Shown: in pieces, positions 1 to 10,398 of the stretch | Position numbering within the stretch: the first letter of the stretch is position 1 | Layout: each line of letters starts with the position of its first letter | Origin: Coptis chinensis | Lineage: Eukaryota; Streptophyta; Magnoliopsida; Ranunculales; Ranunculaceae | Assembly (NCBI GenBank): GCA_015680905.1 | Contig: CM027380.1 | Coordinates: 18,804,001-18,868,000, forward strand | Direction: 5' to 3' | DNA length: 64,000 nt | Made by a program: the position numbers and the translations under genes | Notes under the pieces: generated by a model | Database searches by the model: none | Told to the model about the DNA's origin: nothing | The model's input: the letters and a program-made list of their open reading frames with translations, nothing else

Positions 1-396
1 GTTATCCAAGTGGAGTATTGCGGGATACTCTTTATAGAAATCACCTATGTTAGTGCTTGCAGGGCATTTCTATGAGAATTTTAAAGGCAAATGTTTCAAA
101 AGCACTATCTCGAAACCAAGAAGTGTTCAAGGCCAAAATGAACACAAACGTGAGAACCAACAAGATTCGAAGAAGGTACCGCGTGAAGATGATTGTCTAG
201 GTTTATACAAACGGTGACAGTTCAAGGACATTAATTGAAGTCTACTGATCGCCTAATTAAAATCCGATCGCCTTTCACTAAGGCAAGTTCAAGGCCTCCC
301 ATGCTACTTGACTCGATGCGGTATCTTTTCATTTGTAAAAGAACGTAAATCCGATGTTTATGATAGAAGAAGCCAAATTTTCATTCATGTGGGGAT
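1..396 (+). mobile_element. 3' internal end of a Copia-A retrotransposon
   Basis: This stretch runs up to an LTR that begins at 397 and is preceded by a short polypurine stretch (GGGGAT at 391-396). That is the layout of the untranslated region between copia RNase H and the 3' LTR. No open frame of note is present. The coding part would lie left of the window. Element identity is inferred from the adjacent LTR, which matches the LTR at 28091-28427 plus 38082-38448. Confidence 0.7.
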
Positions 397-1103
397 TGTT
401 AGAAAAATGATTTGCTCAAATCCATTTAAATATGAATGAGTAGTTTGTCTCCCCAAGTTACCCCAATTAAGATGAAATGGGTTTTTTTGAAACAAGACGC
501 GTAATGTGAGAAAAACCTTTTCAAAATGATGCATTTGTTTGAAACAAATGCATTATGCCGAAAGGTGCGACCTTTTCGAAATGTGCACCGGTTTGAAACA
601 AATAATCATGCCGAAAAGGTGCAACCTTTTCGAAATAGGCACCGGTTCAAACAAAGCTATATGTCGAAATGGTGTGTCCTTTTCTCAAACATGTGACTTT
701 TCAAAGAGTTGCTTACTTTTTCCCAAGAGTCACCGTGTTGTTTTTTCACCACTCACCTATAAATAGTGGATGAATTTGGAGAGAAAAATACACTAGATCA
801 CACGAGTTCCGATCTTTCTCTTCTCCTCCTCGCTTCTTAGTCAAATACTATGTTGTGTTCACGAGTCTATAAATTGAAGTCTTGGCTTTCATGAAGGAAA
901 CTCCGTTCTATCTTGGGAGATAGTTTCCCATCAACCTTCAAGCACCGTGAGGGGGAAAATCTGTCTTAAGGACATAGTGAATCTTCACTAGGCTCGGATT
1001 TAATCATTGGTAAATTAAGTTCATTAGTTGAACTAAAAGGTTTGTTTGTTTGTTGAAATTAAATGTTTGTTCATATCAATTTGATTTTCTTGTTTACTTA
1101 ACA
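397..1103 (+). repeat. Copia-A 3' LTR
   Basis: A 707-bp LTR that starts TGTTAG and ends CTTAACA, with the imperfect terminal inverted repeat typical of copia LTRs. It matches the second copy of the family at 28091-28427 and 38082-38448 in start, repeat block and TATA region. A TATAAATA box lies at 758-765. The U3 part carries tandem palindromic units, annotated separately. The 5' end of this element is outside the window, so no target-site duplication can be checked. On the minus strand it lies just downstream of SDR-a exon 1, so it probably sits in that gene's first intron. Confidence 0.85.
541..690 (+). promoter_or_regulatory. Tandem palindromic repeats in the Copia-A U3
   Basis: Two full units of about 58 bp and a third degenerate one occur here. 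Each carries a core like AAAAGGTGCRACCTTTT, whose arms AAAAGGT and ACCTTTT are complementary. A GCACCGGTT-type segment separates the cores. The same array, more decayed, is in the other Copia-A LTR at about 28245-28380. Its position 70-220 bp upstream of the TATA box suggests a promoter or enhancer array. Function is inferred only. Confidence 0.5.
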
Positions 1104-1268
1104 ATAAGTATATTTTTGGAATAAGTTTTCTACAAATATTAGAGTCTACTCTCACAAAAAAAAAAACTAGAGACCAGTGTTAGGTCATTCATAATTCCTA
1201 GTTCAGGCTTGCTAATATTACAGCGGATAGATTGATAATATTTATAATAATAATAATAACAATAACAA

Positions 1269-1272
<4 letters not shown>

Positions 1273-1347
<75 letters not shown>
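1273..1347. repeat. (AT)37 microsatellite
   Basis: An uninterrupted run of AT dinucleotides, 75 bp. It lies between the Copia-A LTR and SDR-a exon 1, so it would be in intron 1 of SDR-a if the gene continues to the left. The rest of 1104-1597 is AT-rich and shows no gene. Confidence 0.95.
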
Positions 1348-1351
<4 letters not shown>

Positions 1352-1597
1352 CAGTATTTTCACAAATTTATCTCTAAGAAATCACTATGAAATATTCAAG
1401 AATAATGTTACCTATTAGTCAGTGTTCAGCGTGTTGCCAACCAAAAAAAAAAAGTGTTCAGCGTGTCAGATCAAATATCTACATTCACTATATTCACATT
1501 CCAAATTCACACATTGAACACCACCATAGTAAAATTCAGACAAATCAATTAATTCAAGAAAGTAAGCAAATATTGAATGATGATTTGAACAGATTAC

Positions 1598-1946
1598 CAT
1601 AGACATTGGTATTGAAAGTGTGCTCTAATGAAGAAAGAGGGATTTCAGCCAAAGGAGCAACGCAATGAACACCAGCATTATTGACGACGATATCGATACA
1701 ACCAAACTTATCAAGCACACTAGTTAAAACATTTCTAACACTTTCATCAGACTGAACATCCAGTTCATGAAGTGAAAATCTAGGATCACTTTCAAGGTCT
1801 TTCATTGAAGCCAGAGATCTAGTTGTTGCTACAACTAAACATTTCTTTGAAGCAAAAGCTTGTGCTAGGGAGTGACCAATACCTCCTCCTGAACAACCAG
1901 TTATCAAAACCACTGGTTCATCTGAAACATCCATTGCTCTGAACAA
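1598..1946 (-). CDS. SDR-a: exon 1 of an AYR1-like short-chain dehydrogenase/reductase
   Basis: The frame starts at an ATG at 1946 (MFRAMDVS) or a second ATG at 1934. The second gives an N-terminus like that of plant NADPH-dependent 1-acyldihydroxyacetone phosphate reductases. The nucleotide-binding motif TGCSGGGIG and the structural motif NNAG are intact. The exon ends NTNVYG at a good donor (ATG followed by GTAATC, GT at 1597-1596), leaving one base for the next codon. That is the same phase as exon 2 of SDR-c at 40528. Known family role: NADPH-dependent carbonyl reduction, in yeast on acyl-DHAP. The catalytic S-Y-K exon is not here. Downstream exons would be left of the Copia-A LTR, if they exist. 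The exon has no disabling change, but whether the gene is expressed cannot be judged. Confidence 0.8.
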
Positions 1947-2429
1947 TACCCAAGTTTCAAAATCTAATCTTTCTTTTGGTTTTTAGAAATTTTTGGGTTT
2001 TCCCCAAGATGGGTTGCTGTTAAAAAAAAGAGTGGCAGAATATTCAGTACGTTTGATTTTAGGAATCTAAGTGACGTGAAAGCCCAGGATATATAGTTTT
2101 TACCAAAAATGAGAATTTGGTGTTCACCCAGTTATGCAGTTGGGTACTAATAAAGATAGAATATACCATGTAGCATCAGTCCATTAAGATGTTTTAAATG
2201 CATTGAAGAATCATACAGTTACATAGTTACGTGTTTTTTTATGTTATTGTTTACAACGTTTGGAAAAATGATACTTACCATCCTTCATCCGCTATGCCAC
2301 AATGGTACTGGCATTTCGTCATTGTGTCTTAGTGGTGTGTAAATGTAGTGATTGTGTCATATGGTGCAAATGGATGGAGACGAAGGTGGTTGTGAAGTGG
2401 TTCAGATTTTTAAGAGGCTTCGATCTAAA
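1947..2429. other. Upstream flank of SDR-a, no gene seen
   Basis: AT-rich sequence between the SDR-a start and the solo LTR. It may hold the SDR-a promoter, but I could not find a convincing TATA box in the right place on the minus strand. Confidence 0.4.
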
Positions 2430-2601
2430 AAAGTTGAGAGGTACGTGTGAAGCCTGATTAATAAGTCAATTAAAGCAACAACTCAATTCAAACTGAATGA
2501 GTGACCACAGGCAAATTAAGCTTGTCAACAAAGGAGACTCTTTGTAAATGTAAATCACAAAAAGCATAGAGACAATAAGCTTGTAGATTCAAAATAGTTT
2601 G

Positions 2602-3184
2602 TGTTGTGAATAACTAAGTGCGGAAACAACGTTATCCACTACAAATAGATTAACCGTTACAAAGGATTGATCCTTCTCTGCACAAGACTTCAACACTCTC
2701 CAAGTACTATCCCAACACTTCTCAATGTCAATTAAACAAGCATATAAAATAAAACAATTAATGTAAAAGAGAACACACCACAAGACAATGATATATCGTG
2801 GTTCGGTAATTTGCCTACGTCCACACTGCGAGTTACAAGCTTTACTAGATGTCCAGAGTAACATATTACAAGAGCTCTCAATTCACTCACAAAGAATGAA
2901 CACACAACTCACTAAGAATTTCTCTCTTACAATCTCTCTTTCTTGGTTTTGGTTAGGTTAAGTTTTTACAGAAAAAAACTTATATTTATACTATTTCCGA
3001 AAACAGTCGAAGTCATGCTGAAATACGGTGGGGCGCGGGGGTGCCCTTGGCCAGGCAAAGTCGAAGGCGCAAGCGCTAACAACCCGTTAAGTTAAGCCAA
3101 AGAGAGGAGGGCCTCTTTGTCCAGCATACCTAGAGCGCGGGTGCGCCTTTCGTGAGAGAAGAAAAAACTCCTTTTTTCTCTACA
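2602..3184 (-). repeat. Copia-B 3' LTR
   Basis: A 583-bp LTR, TGTTGTGAA to CTCTACA on the plus strand, matching 7373-7919. It has GC-rich blocks at about 3033-3150, including GAGCGCGGGTGCGCC at about 3133-3147, that are largely absent or different in the other LTR. A purine-rich tract (GAGATGGAGAA on the minus strand, about 3185-3196) adjoins it as the polypurine tract. Confidence 0.85.
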
Positions 3185-3297
3185 TTCTCCATCTCGGTGA
3201 GGTTTTAACACATAAAACCGAGCCGAACACATCCAACAAGAAGTACTAGTCCCATAACTCATAAATCGGTCAGCGGGCATGCCCACAAAGGGCTCTT

Positions 3298-3810
3298 TCA
3301 AACATGTAGGATTTGGAGCAAGTCCAAACAATGTTGGAACTTAACTCCGGTGACAACCTTTGTCAGCATATCAGCAGGATTGTCATGGGTGTCTACTTTC
3401 TCAAGTGCTACATCATCATCCTCAATGACATCCCGTCCAAAGTGATAACGGACATCAATATGTTTGGTCCGAGCATGATGAACCTGGTTTTTCGCCAAAT
3501 GAATAGCACTCTGATTATCACAGTACAAAGCAACACTATTTTGCTCAATACCCATATCATCCAGAAGACCTCGAAGCCATAGTGCCTCTTTTTCACATCG
3601 CCCATCGCCATATACTCTGCCTCGATTAGTAGATAGAGCAATCAGAAACGTAGCATAGACCTCCAACTAACCGGTGCACTATGCATCATAAACACATAAC
3701 CGGTGAGTCGATCATCGCCTATCTAGATCACCGCATAATCTGAATTCACATACCCACGACATAACAAAGTGCCTCCACCATAAACTAATCCCACATCCAA
3801 GGTAACTTTC
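3298..3810 (-). pseudogene. Copia-B RNase H domain
   Basis: Minus-strand frames at 3298-3666 carry the classic copia RNase H end: LYCDNQSAIHLAKN, then HARTKHIDVRYHF and the NPADMLTK motif before the stop near 3300. An upstream segment with AEYMAMG lies in a second frame, so the domain is frameshifted. It would degrade the RNA strand during reverse transcription. It is non-functional as read. Confidence 0.8.
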
Positions 3811-4790
3811 AAATTACCTCAATACCCATTTCACCGCTTCCCAATGCTACTTCCCGTGATTTGCCATATACACAAGCAACACTAACTACTTGTGAAATGT
3901 CCGGCGCAGTGCACACCATAACATACATCAAACTGCCCCACATTTGCGTGACTTGCATAAGGAACATGAGCCATATGCTTTTGTTCCCCAATCAAACTAG
4001 GAGAGAACTTAGGCGAAAGCCTAAAATGCCTAGCCAAAGGAGTAGAAACCGACTTTGCATTCTCCATACCAAAATGAGAAATTACTTTCTGAAGGTATTT
4101 CTTCTGAGATACAACTATCCGTCGCTTCTTCCTATCTCTGTCAATCTCCATGCCCAATATCTTCTTGGCTCCACCTAAGTCTTTCATCTCAAATTCAGAG
4201 CTAAGTTGAGATTTCAATTTGTCTATCTCCACCATGCTTTTGGAAGCAATAAGCATGTCATCCACATAAAGCAGGAGATAGATGAAGTCATTACCACGAA
4301 GCATACGAAAGTAAACACAACAGTCATACTTATTTCAGGTGTACTCATGTTGCATCATGAACGTGTCAAAGCGCTTGTACCATTGCCTTGGCGATTGCTT
4401 TAAACCATACAATGACCGATTCAACTTGCACACATGATCTTCTTTCTTAGCAACAACAAAACCCTCAGGTTGTCTCATATAGATCTCTTTCTCTAAGTCC
4501 CCATGCAAGAAAGCAGTTTTAACATCAAGTTGCTCTAACTCCAAGTCGAAGTGAGCAACTAAACTCAATAACACGTGAATGGAAGTATGTTTGACCACCT
4601 GGGAAAATACCTCATTGTAGTCGACTCCTTCCTTCTATGTTTGCTACCACTCTTATCTTGTACCCAGTACTGTCAGACTCAGGAAGGACCTCTTTCTTTC
4701 TGAACACCTATTTACTGTCGATAGTCTTTTTGCCCTTTGGCAATAAAATTAGGTCCCATGTGTGATTTTTATCAAGAGATTCCATCTCTT
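3811..4790 (-). pseudogene. Copia-B reverse transcriptase domain
   Basis: The frames hold LEQLDVKTAFLHGDL, SLYGLKQSPRQWYKRFD and the catalytic YVDD box (LLLYVDDMLIAS near 4260-4290), followed by FEMKDLG and ILGMEI. These are the ordered RT motifs of Ty1/copia. The frame is broken at several places, for example near 4320 and 4600, so no full RT can be made. Confidence 0.85.
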
Positions 4791-4791
4791 C

Positions 4792-5214
4792 TTACATAAT
4801 AACCAACCAATATCTGTAATGAGCATCTCTAACAGCTTCCTTGAAGCTATCTGGCTCATCATCTTCAATATTCAGTGCATATGCCACTAAATCTACCTGA
4901 CCATAATGTTTCACCGGCTTATCATGCCCATACTTGTGCACTTCTTTAACTTGTCTCTTTGGCCTAGGGTTAGCCATTACGAGTTGCGGATGCTCATGCT
5001 CTTCTTCATGTTGTTGCGTGGTTCCATGATTTGGTACCTCATCATGTACCAACCAGTCATCTGTTGCATCAGACAACTCAAGCTCAATAGCTTGAACTTC
5101 TATAGACTCACCATTCTGCCCAGCTTTTTCCGGCTTACTTAAAGATAACACGGAAGTCTCACCAAAGATAACATCTCTGCTGACCAGGAACTTGTGGTCT
5201 TCTAGAGACCACAA
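4792..5214 (-). pseudogene. Copia-B integrase-RT linker
   Basis: A 140-residue frame with LVSRDVIFGE near its start, a common sequence just after copia integrase, then a low-complexity acidic region and a PKRQVKEVHKY segment before RT. It is part of the polyprotein and has no enzymatic motif of its own. Confidence 0.65.
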
Positions 5215-5233
5215 TCGTATCTCTTTACCCCAT

Positions 5234-5927
5234 TTATGGGCCTAAGAATATGGCCTTCTTAGCTCTGGGATCTAGCTTGTTTTCCCTCACATGGTAGTAA
5301 GCAGTCGATCCAAACACTTGCAAAATACTATAATCAGCTGGGTTACCTGACCACACCTCATAAGGCGTCTTGCAATCTATAGCTGGAATTGGTGACCTAT
5401 TGTACAGGTAACGCCATGGACACTGCATCTACCCAATACTTTTTGCCTAGACTGGCATTAGACAACAAACATCTCGCTCTTTCAAGCAAGGTTCTATTCA
5501 TCCGCTTTGTCATTCCATTCTACTGAGGCTTGCCCCTGATTGTCTAGTGTCTGACAATTCCCTGTTGCGCACAAAACTCTTAGAAAGGCCCATAAGTATA
5601 CTCAGTACCATTGTCAGACCGTAGAGTCTTCACTTTCCTATCTGTGCGATTCTCAACCCTTGCCTTCTACTTTTTAAATATCTCAAACACTTCATCTTTC
5701 ATTTTCATCATATACACCCACACATAGCGAGTATGATCATCAATAAATGAGACATAATAACGGTTACCTTCTTTTGAAGCCACTCTGGAGGGTCCCCAAA
5801 CATTCGTATGCACATAATCAAGGATGCATGTTGTCGTGTGCTTGCTTGAACTGAAATTGACTCTGCACTGCTTCCCATAGACGCAATGCTCACAGAACCC
5901 CATACTTGGCTTCTTCAAGTCCTTCAA
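5234..5927 (-). pseudogene. Copia-B integrase domain
   Basis: The frames contain CEHCVYGKQCRV (zinc-binding cysteines), the catalytic-core start YVHTNVWGPSRV and YYVSFIDDHTRYVW. Further along is the C-terminal part NRSPIPAIDCKTPYEVWSG with VFGSTAYYHV. Gaps and stops lie between 5430 and 5660. It would insert the cDNA into the genome. It is inactive as read. Confidence 0.8.
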
Positions 5928-5933
5928 GAACCT

Positions 5934-6407
5934 TCACTTGCACAACTCAGACAAACCCTTTTCACTCATATACCCTAGTCGCAGATGCCACATCTTAGTA
6001 CACTCAGAATCATCACTACATGCAACCATCGCTACATCGCCTATCACCGCATTACTACCCATCAAAGTATACAAGGTTCTATGTCTTTGACCCTTCATAA
6101 CAATTAAAGAGCCATTAACAATCTTTAGGACTCCACTTTCCCCCACAAACTTGTGGCTTTTGAAATCCAAGGTACCAAGAGAAATAAGGTTTTTCTTTAG
6201 CTCAGGAACATGCCTCACATCGGTTTAAGTCCTCACTACACCATCATGCATCTTGACCCGTATAGTTCCAATTCCTACCATCTTACAAGCAACGTCATTA
6301 CCCATCAAAATGGAGCCACCATCAATGCTCTCATAAGAAGTAAACCACTTTCTATTTGGGCACATATGGTAGGAACACCCAGTATCAAGAATCCACTTTT
6401 CGGCCAT
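5934..6407 (-). pseudogene. Copia-B protease and GAG-pre-integrase region
   Basis: The protease active site appears as [13 protein letters not shown], the copia aspartic protease motif. It is followed in another frame by KKNLISLGTLD and MWHLRLGYMSEKGL, the region that links protease to integrase. A frameshift near 6220 separates the two. Confidence 0.8.
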
Positions 6408-6413
6408 ATAGTC

Positions 6414-7233
6414 TTATGTGGACACACAGAGACTCACATCGTCCCTTTTAGAGCCGGAAGCAGAACTTGCCTCAACTTTATCCTTACCTTTCTTCTTACC
6501 ATCTTTATTGTTATCTTTATTCGGGTGAGGACAATTACTTATGTAATGTCCATTTTCATCGCAATTGTAGCACTTCACATGTTTTAACGACTTTTTTGAC
6601 TTGGACCTAGACCTCTCATTGCTTGTATAGGCCTTTTCATACGACCTTCCTCTTGCCACTAGCCCCTGACCTGCATCAATGTTATTCTCAACTTGTGTCT
6701 TCTTCATCAACTCATAACAAAAAATCACACTTTGAACATCGTCAAGATCAACATCTTCTCTATTCATAAAAGTAGTCATTAGATGCTTATAGCTCTCGGG
6801 CAAAGAGAATATTAAACATGCCGCTTGATCCTCATCCTCCATATGCATACCAACATTCAAATAATCCGCTAGGCGTCGTGAAACTCACAAACGTGCTCTT
6901 GCATTGTTGAACCATCCACTATCATGTACCGATAAAGACGATTCTTAAGGTACATTTTGTTCATCGTGCTCTTGGTCATATATATAGTTTCTAGCTTGAG
7001 CCAAATATCGGCAGCGGTATTTTCTCCCATCACACTATACATGGCCTCATTAGCAAGACACAACCGGATTGATGAACAAGCCTATAGATCGAACTCTTCC
7101 CAATCATCATCACTCATACTCGCCGCCTTTGCTTTAATCCCCTTTAAAGCCTTGTACAAACCTTGTTGGATGAGGATGTCCCTTACTTGGACTCTCCAAA
7201 TCCCAAAGTTATTCTTCCCATTAAACTTCTCTA
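6414..7233 (-). pseudogene. Copia-B gag
   Basis: The first recognisable residues are FNGKNNFGIWRVQVRD near 7230, the usual start of copia gag. After an in-frame stop the frame continues with AADIWLKLETIY and EDQAACLIFSLP. It ends in a CCHC zinc knuckle, CYNCDENGHYISNC. It forms the capsid and binds RNA. Broken by at least two stops or shifts near 7065-7080 and 6865. Confidence 0.8.
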
Positions 7234-7372
7234 CTTCAAATCACACGTAATAACCCAAAAAAGAATTTCACTTCGGAATTTTATCGAACACCTTGTCTAT
7301 ACAAATTTCGAGCACTATGGTTCTTTACCAAAACTTAAAATCCTAGGTTGTATACCTCACTCTGATACCAAT

Positions 7373-7919
7373 TGTTGTGAATAACTAAATGTGGAAACAA
7401 CGTTATCCACTACAAATAGATTAACTGTACACAAGGATTGATCCTTCTCTCTAGACAAGACTTCAACACTCTCCAAGTACTATCCCAACACTTCTCAATG
7501 TCAATTAAACAAGCATATAAAGTAAAACAATTAATGTAAAAGAGAACACACTACAAGACAAGGATATATCGTGGTTCGACAATTTTTGCCTCGTCCCACA
7601 CTCATGAGTTCCAAGCTTTACTAGATGTCTAGAGTAACATATTACAAGAGCTCTCAATTCACTCACAAAGAATGAACACACAACTCACTAAGAATTTCTC
7701 TCTTACAATCTCTCTCTTTCTTGGTTTTGGTTGGGTTAAGTTTTTACAGAAAAAACTTATACTTATATTGTTTCCGAAAATAGTCAAAGTCATGCTGAAA
7801 TATGGTGGGGGAGCTTCTTGGCGAAGTAAAAGTCAAGCTTCGCCTAACAACCTTTGTTAGTTTGCCAAAGAGAGAGGAGCCTTTTCGTGAGAGAAGAAAA
7901 AACTCCTTTTTTCTCTATA
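7373..7919 (-). repeat. Copia-B 5' LTR
   Basis: A 547-bp LTR on the outer right side of the element, ending CTCTATA where CTCTACA is expected. The TSD GTTTG follows at 7920. It is shorter than its partner, mainly through loss of GC-rich sequence. Confidence 0.85.
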
Positions 7920-8399
7920 GTTTGCAACTATTGCAAAGGGGAATCAGAGGTCTATAAATGAGTGCTTTGATTCATTCTTTCATACGCAATTCAGAGAGAA
8001 AGAATCAGTAGTCTCGAGTGATTTTGTGTTTTGGTTTCATTAAGGAAACCAAAACTTAGAGAGTAAGAGATAGAGAGCTTTGTAAGGGTTTATCATCTTT
8101 AATAAGAGAAACAGGTGTGCTCTTGAGGACGTAGGCAAATTGCCGAACCTCGTAAATTTTTCTTGTTGTCATAATTTTGTCGCATTCATTTAAATTCTCT
8201 TGTAACGTTCTTGTTATATTGCTTCCAAGATCCTATTTATTTTCGGGGTTGTTCCATTTACACCCTAACAAAAGTATACTTTGCTCGTATTTTCACTGTC
8301 GACATAATAACATGCAATGAAATGACAATCGTGACAATGTAACAATTCAATTCCATGTTCTTGTGAAATTATTTTGTAGGTAATTAATAAACAAATATT

Positions 8400-8480
8400 T
8401 AGAAACTTCAAAGCTTAGTTGGAACCAGACCCATGAGGCATTAACGTTTCATTGCCTTGTTAAGGATGAAACCTACAGAC
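8400..8480 (-). pseudogene. SDR-b: remnant of the 3' end
   Basis: The stretch around GAGGCATTAACGTTTCATTG aligns with the stop-codon region of SDR-c (39735-39760, GAGGCTTAACCATTTCATTG). It lies at the expected distance on the left of SDR-b exon 2. Most of exon 3 is missing. Identification depends on the SDR-c comparison. Confidence 0.45.
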
Positions 8481-8702
8481 ACGACTCAGATCACTTCGAC
8501 TAATGAACCAAGAATATAATACAGAGGTAAGGTTCATTTTCCAAAAGTTAGGATCCTCGCACATATATAAAATAGGTGGAAGTAGCGTGTCTTAACTCTT
8601 AAACAAAGAATTTGGGATTGAAAGAGAAAAGGCGCAAGAAAGAGATTAATATGTACCAAGTACTTTTTGAGCCAGAATACAGAGATAAAGGATTTGGAAA
8701 AC

Positions 8703-8819
8703 TTAAACTGTCAGTCATCAGAGTTGCTTTAAAAGCAGAGTACGCCAACGATCTGGGAGCCAAATCGCTACAAGTTCCAGTAGCCGCTATGTGAGGAACC
8801 ACAGCCTAGATTAACGGAC
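8703..8819 (-). pseudogene. SDR-b: decayed exon 2
   Basis: The exon starts at an acceptor (TTTGTTTATAG) in the same position and phase as exon 2 of SDR-c. It reads PLI, then a stop where SDR-c has Q, then AVVPHIA, a deletion of about 14 residues that removes the catalytic-serine strand, LAPRSLAYSAFKAT with the Y and K kept, and TDSL at the end. The in-frame TAG and the deletion make it a pseudogene. Confidence 0.75.
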
Positions 8820-9033
8820 CTATAAACAAAATAACAAATAAAGTATGATCGAGGAGCTTCACTCCATTAGCCACAGTTTATAAAACTATGATGACATCGC
8901 GTTGATTAAGAGCTTTATATTGCATCACAGAGGATTGTTTCAGAGACTTCAATATTCCCAACATATAAGCGGTTTGAATAGATGGCATAACTTGACTTAG
9001 GGGTGTTTGTTTTTTGGTTTTTGTAAGTGCTTA

Positions 9034-9291
9034 CTACTTAAGAAAATATGTATCAATGACCAATGCTTCATAGTTTAAACTTTGACAAGATTGAGCCACC
9101 TTCAAGTCTCCAATAGTCGACAAATTCGCATTGACATATATTTTCAGCCCTGCATCCAGCTCGAACATCAGCGCCCATATCTCGGCCACAAAAATCAAAA
9201 CAGGCTCCATGTTGTCATGTTGACAATTTCGCATGTATAGCTGATGGATCGGGCAATCTTCTGGCTCTCCTTTGCACATGTAAAATGCCAA
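9034..9291 (-). pseudogene. SDR-b: possible decayed exon 1
   Basis: An 85-residue open frame with EPVLI, then NANLSTIGDLKV and ALVID. Its spacing matches [18 protein letters not shown] and HELDV of SDR-a exon 1. The glycine-rich motif is lost. It lies about 210 bp upstream of SDR-b exon 2, where exon 1 should be. Weak similarity; it could be chance. Confidence 0.35.
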
Positions 9292-9370
9292 ATGTAAATT
9301 TCATCTTACTGCCAAAATCAAAGTATGTCTCAGTTCATCATACCATGTAAAACATAATAATTGCCAAGTA

Positions 9371-9591
9371 AAGTTTTTATTAGGTGCGAAGTTCCAGATC
9401 ATGGTACCACATCATGATCATAAGCTCCTTCTATAAGATTCTTGTAAGTTGAAAATGGAATACTATGTATAAGGTATTCACCCTAACGCGAACTTGAGCT
9501 GTAATGTGTATATGACAACAAGGAAGACCAGGTTTGGACACTCGATCAGTTGTTGTACTGTAGGAAGTTCATAGTTTCATGGAGATTTGTG
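9371..9591. repeat. 221-bp duplicated flank, copy 1
   Basis: Matches 46075-46295 over the same length without visible indels and about 95% identity by eye. It lies upstream of SDR-b. The other copy lies on the same side of SDR-c, beyond Copia-D. It marks one duplication block containing the SDR genes. Confidence 0.85.
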
Positions 9592-10393
9592 TGCTTAATT
9601 AACCAGACAGGATTTAGAAGGTATACTTTTAGCAACCAAGGCTCTTAACTAGGTGAAGTTCATTAGTATAGATTTGATTAAGTGCATTACTAAAAGAGAA
9701 ACAGAATGTAGACTTTGGCAATACTTATGTCATTCTGGATCCTTGAGCATCATTAAAGGAATTTGAAGACCACTTGATCTATTTTATTTCTCATTCCAAG
9801 TTTCTAAGCTTGAGTTGAAATTGTTTTTTCACTAATCAACAATTTCAACTCAATGCTCAGAAACATGGGATGATGAAATATTGTGAAGAAATTAACTTTG
9901 AGTTGAAATATTGTGAAGAAAATAAGGAAATGGCGGTATGCATATTTTTATTGAGGTGTTCATTGTGATGGAGAGTAGGTCAATTCCTTGAAAATGGAGA
10001 AGAACCGAGGGCAAAACAGTGGCTTGGACATTTTGAGGAAATGAAGAGAAGAAGGCTATAGCAGGAAGAAGGCGTGCCTAGCTACCAAAACAACAAATGA
10101 GATACAGGTGCATTTTATTGTAGTTTGTCTTGCCAAGATGACATGCTTTTAATCGTTAGATTTTGGAGTTGGAGTATCGTTTGTTTGTCCACGCAAGTGG
10201 AATTTGAAAGATAGATTCAATGCAAATATCGAAACGAACAGTTAGGTGATCATCCATTTTTTACTAAAAATATACATATATAGCAACAATGAAATACACA
10301 TAAAGGATTGTCGTCTTATGTTTATTCAAGAATCAGACTGTGATTAGTGAACCAATTTTGATTCCCTTCTCTCTTCTATGATAAAATGATACA
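9592..10393. other. Intergenic, with a strong hairpin at 9800-9865
   Basis: No gene seen. The inverted repeat has perfect 16-bp arms (9810-9825 and 9838-9853, TTGAGTTGAAATTGTT and its complement). With one or two mismatches it extends to about 27 bp. A partial direct copy of the arm follows at about 9897-9921. Confidence 0.6.
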
Positions 10394-10398
10394 AGATA

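Larger units (their letters stand above)
2602..7919 (-). mobile_element. Copia-B: full-length Ty1/copia retrotransposon
   Basis: Both ends are defined by the 5-bp TSD GTTTG at 2597-2601 and 7920-7924. Reading on the minus strand, the 5' LTR is 7373-7919 and the 3' LTR is 2602-3184. A primer-binding site TGGTATCAGAGTGAGG, matching the usual initiator-Met tRNA site, adjoins the 5' LTR at about 7354-7370. The domain order gag, protease, integrase, RT, RNase H is the copia order. Many stops and frameshifts break the polyprotein, so it is dead. It was inserted into an older solo LTR. Confidence 0.9.
2435..8270 (+). mobile_element. Solo LTR split by Copia-B, TSD AAAGT
   Basis: The LTR starts TGAGAGG at 2435 and ends CCCTAACA at 8270. 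It is flanked by AAAGT at 2430-2434 and 8271-8275. It is split at 2601/7925 by the Copia-B insertion, so the real LTR is about 167 plus 346 bp. The right part looks like an R-U5 region, with a TATAAAT at 7953-7959 and a pyrimidine-rich tail. No internal domain of this family is present, so it is read as a solo LTR left by LTR-LTR recombination. The left boundary rests on the TSD match rather than on a second LTR copy. Confidence 0.65.

Noticed and set aside
1139..1363. 74-residue minus-strand frame of alternating Tyr and Ile
   Set aside because: It is the translation of the AT microsatellite.
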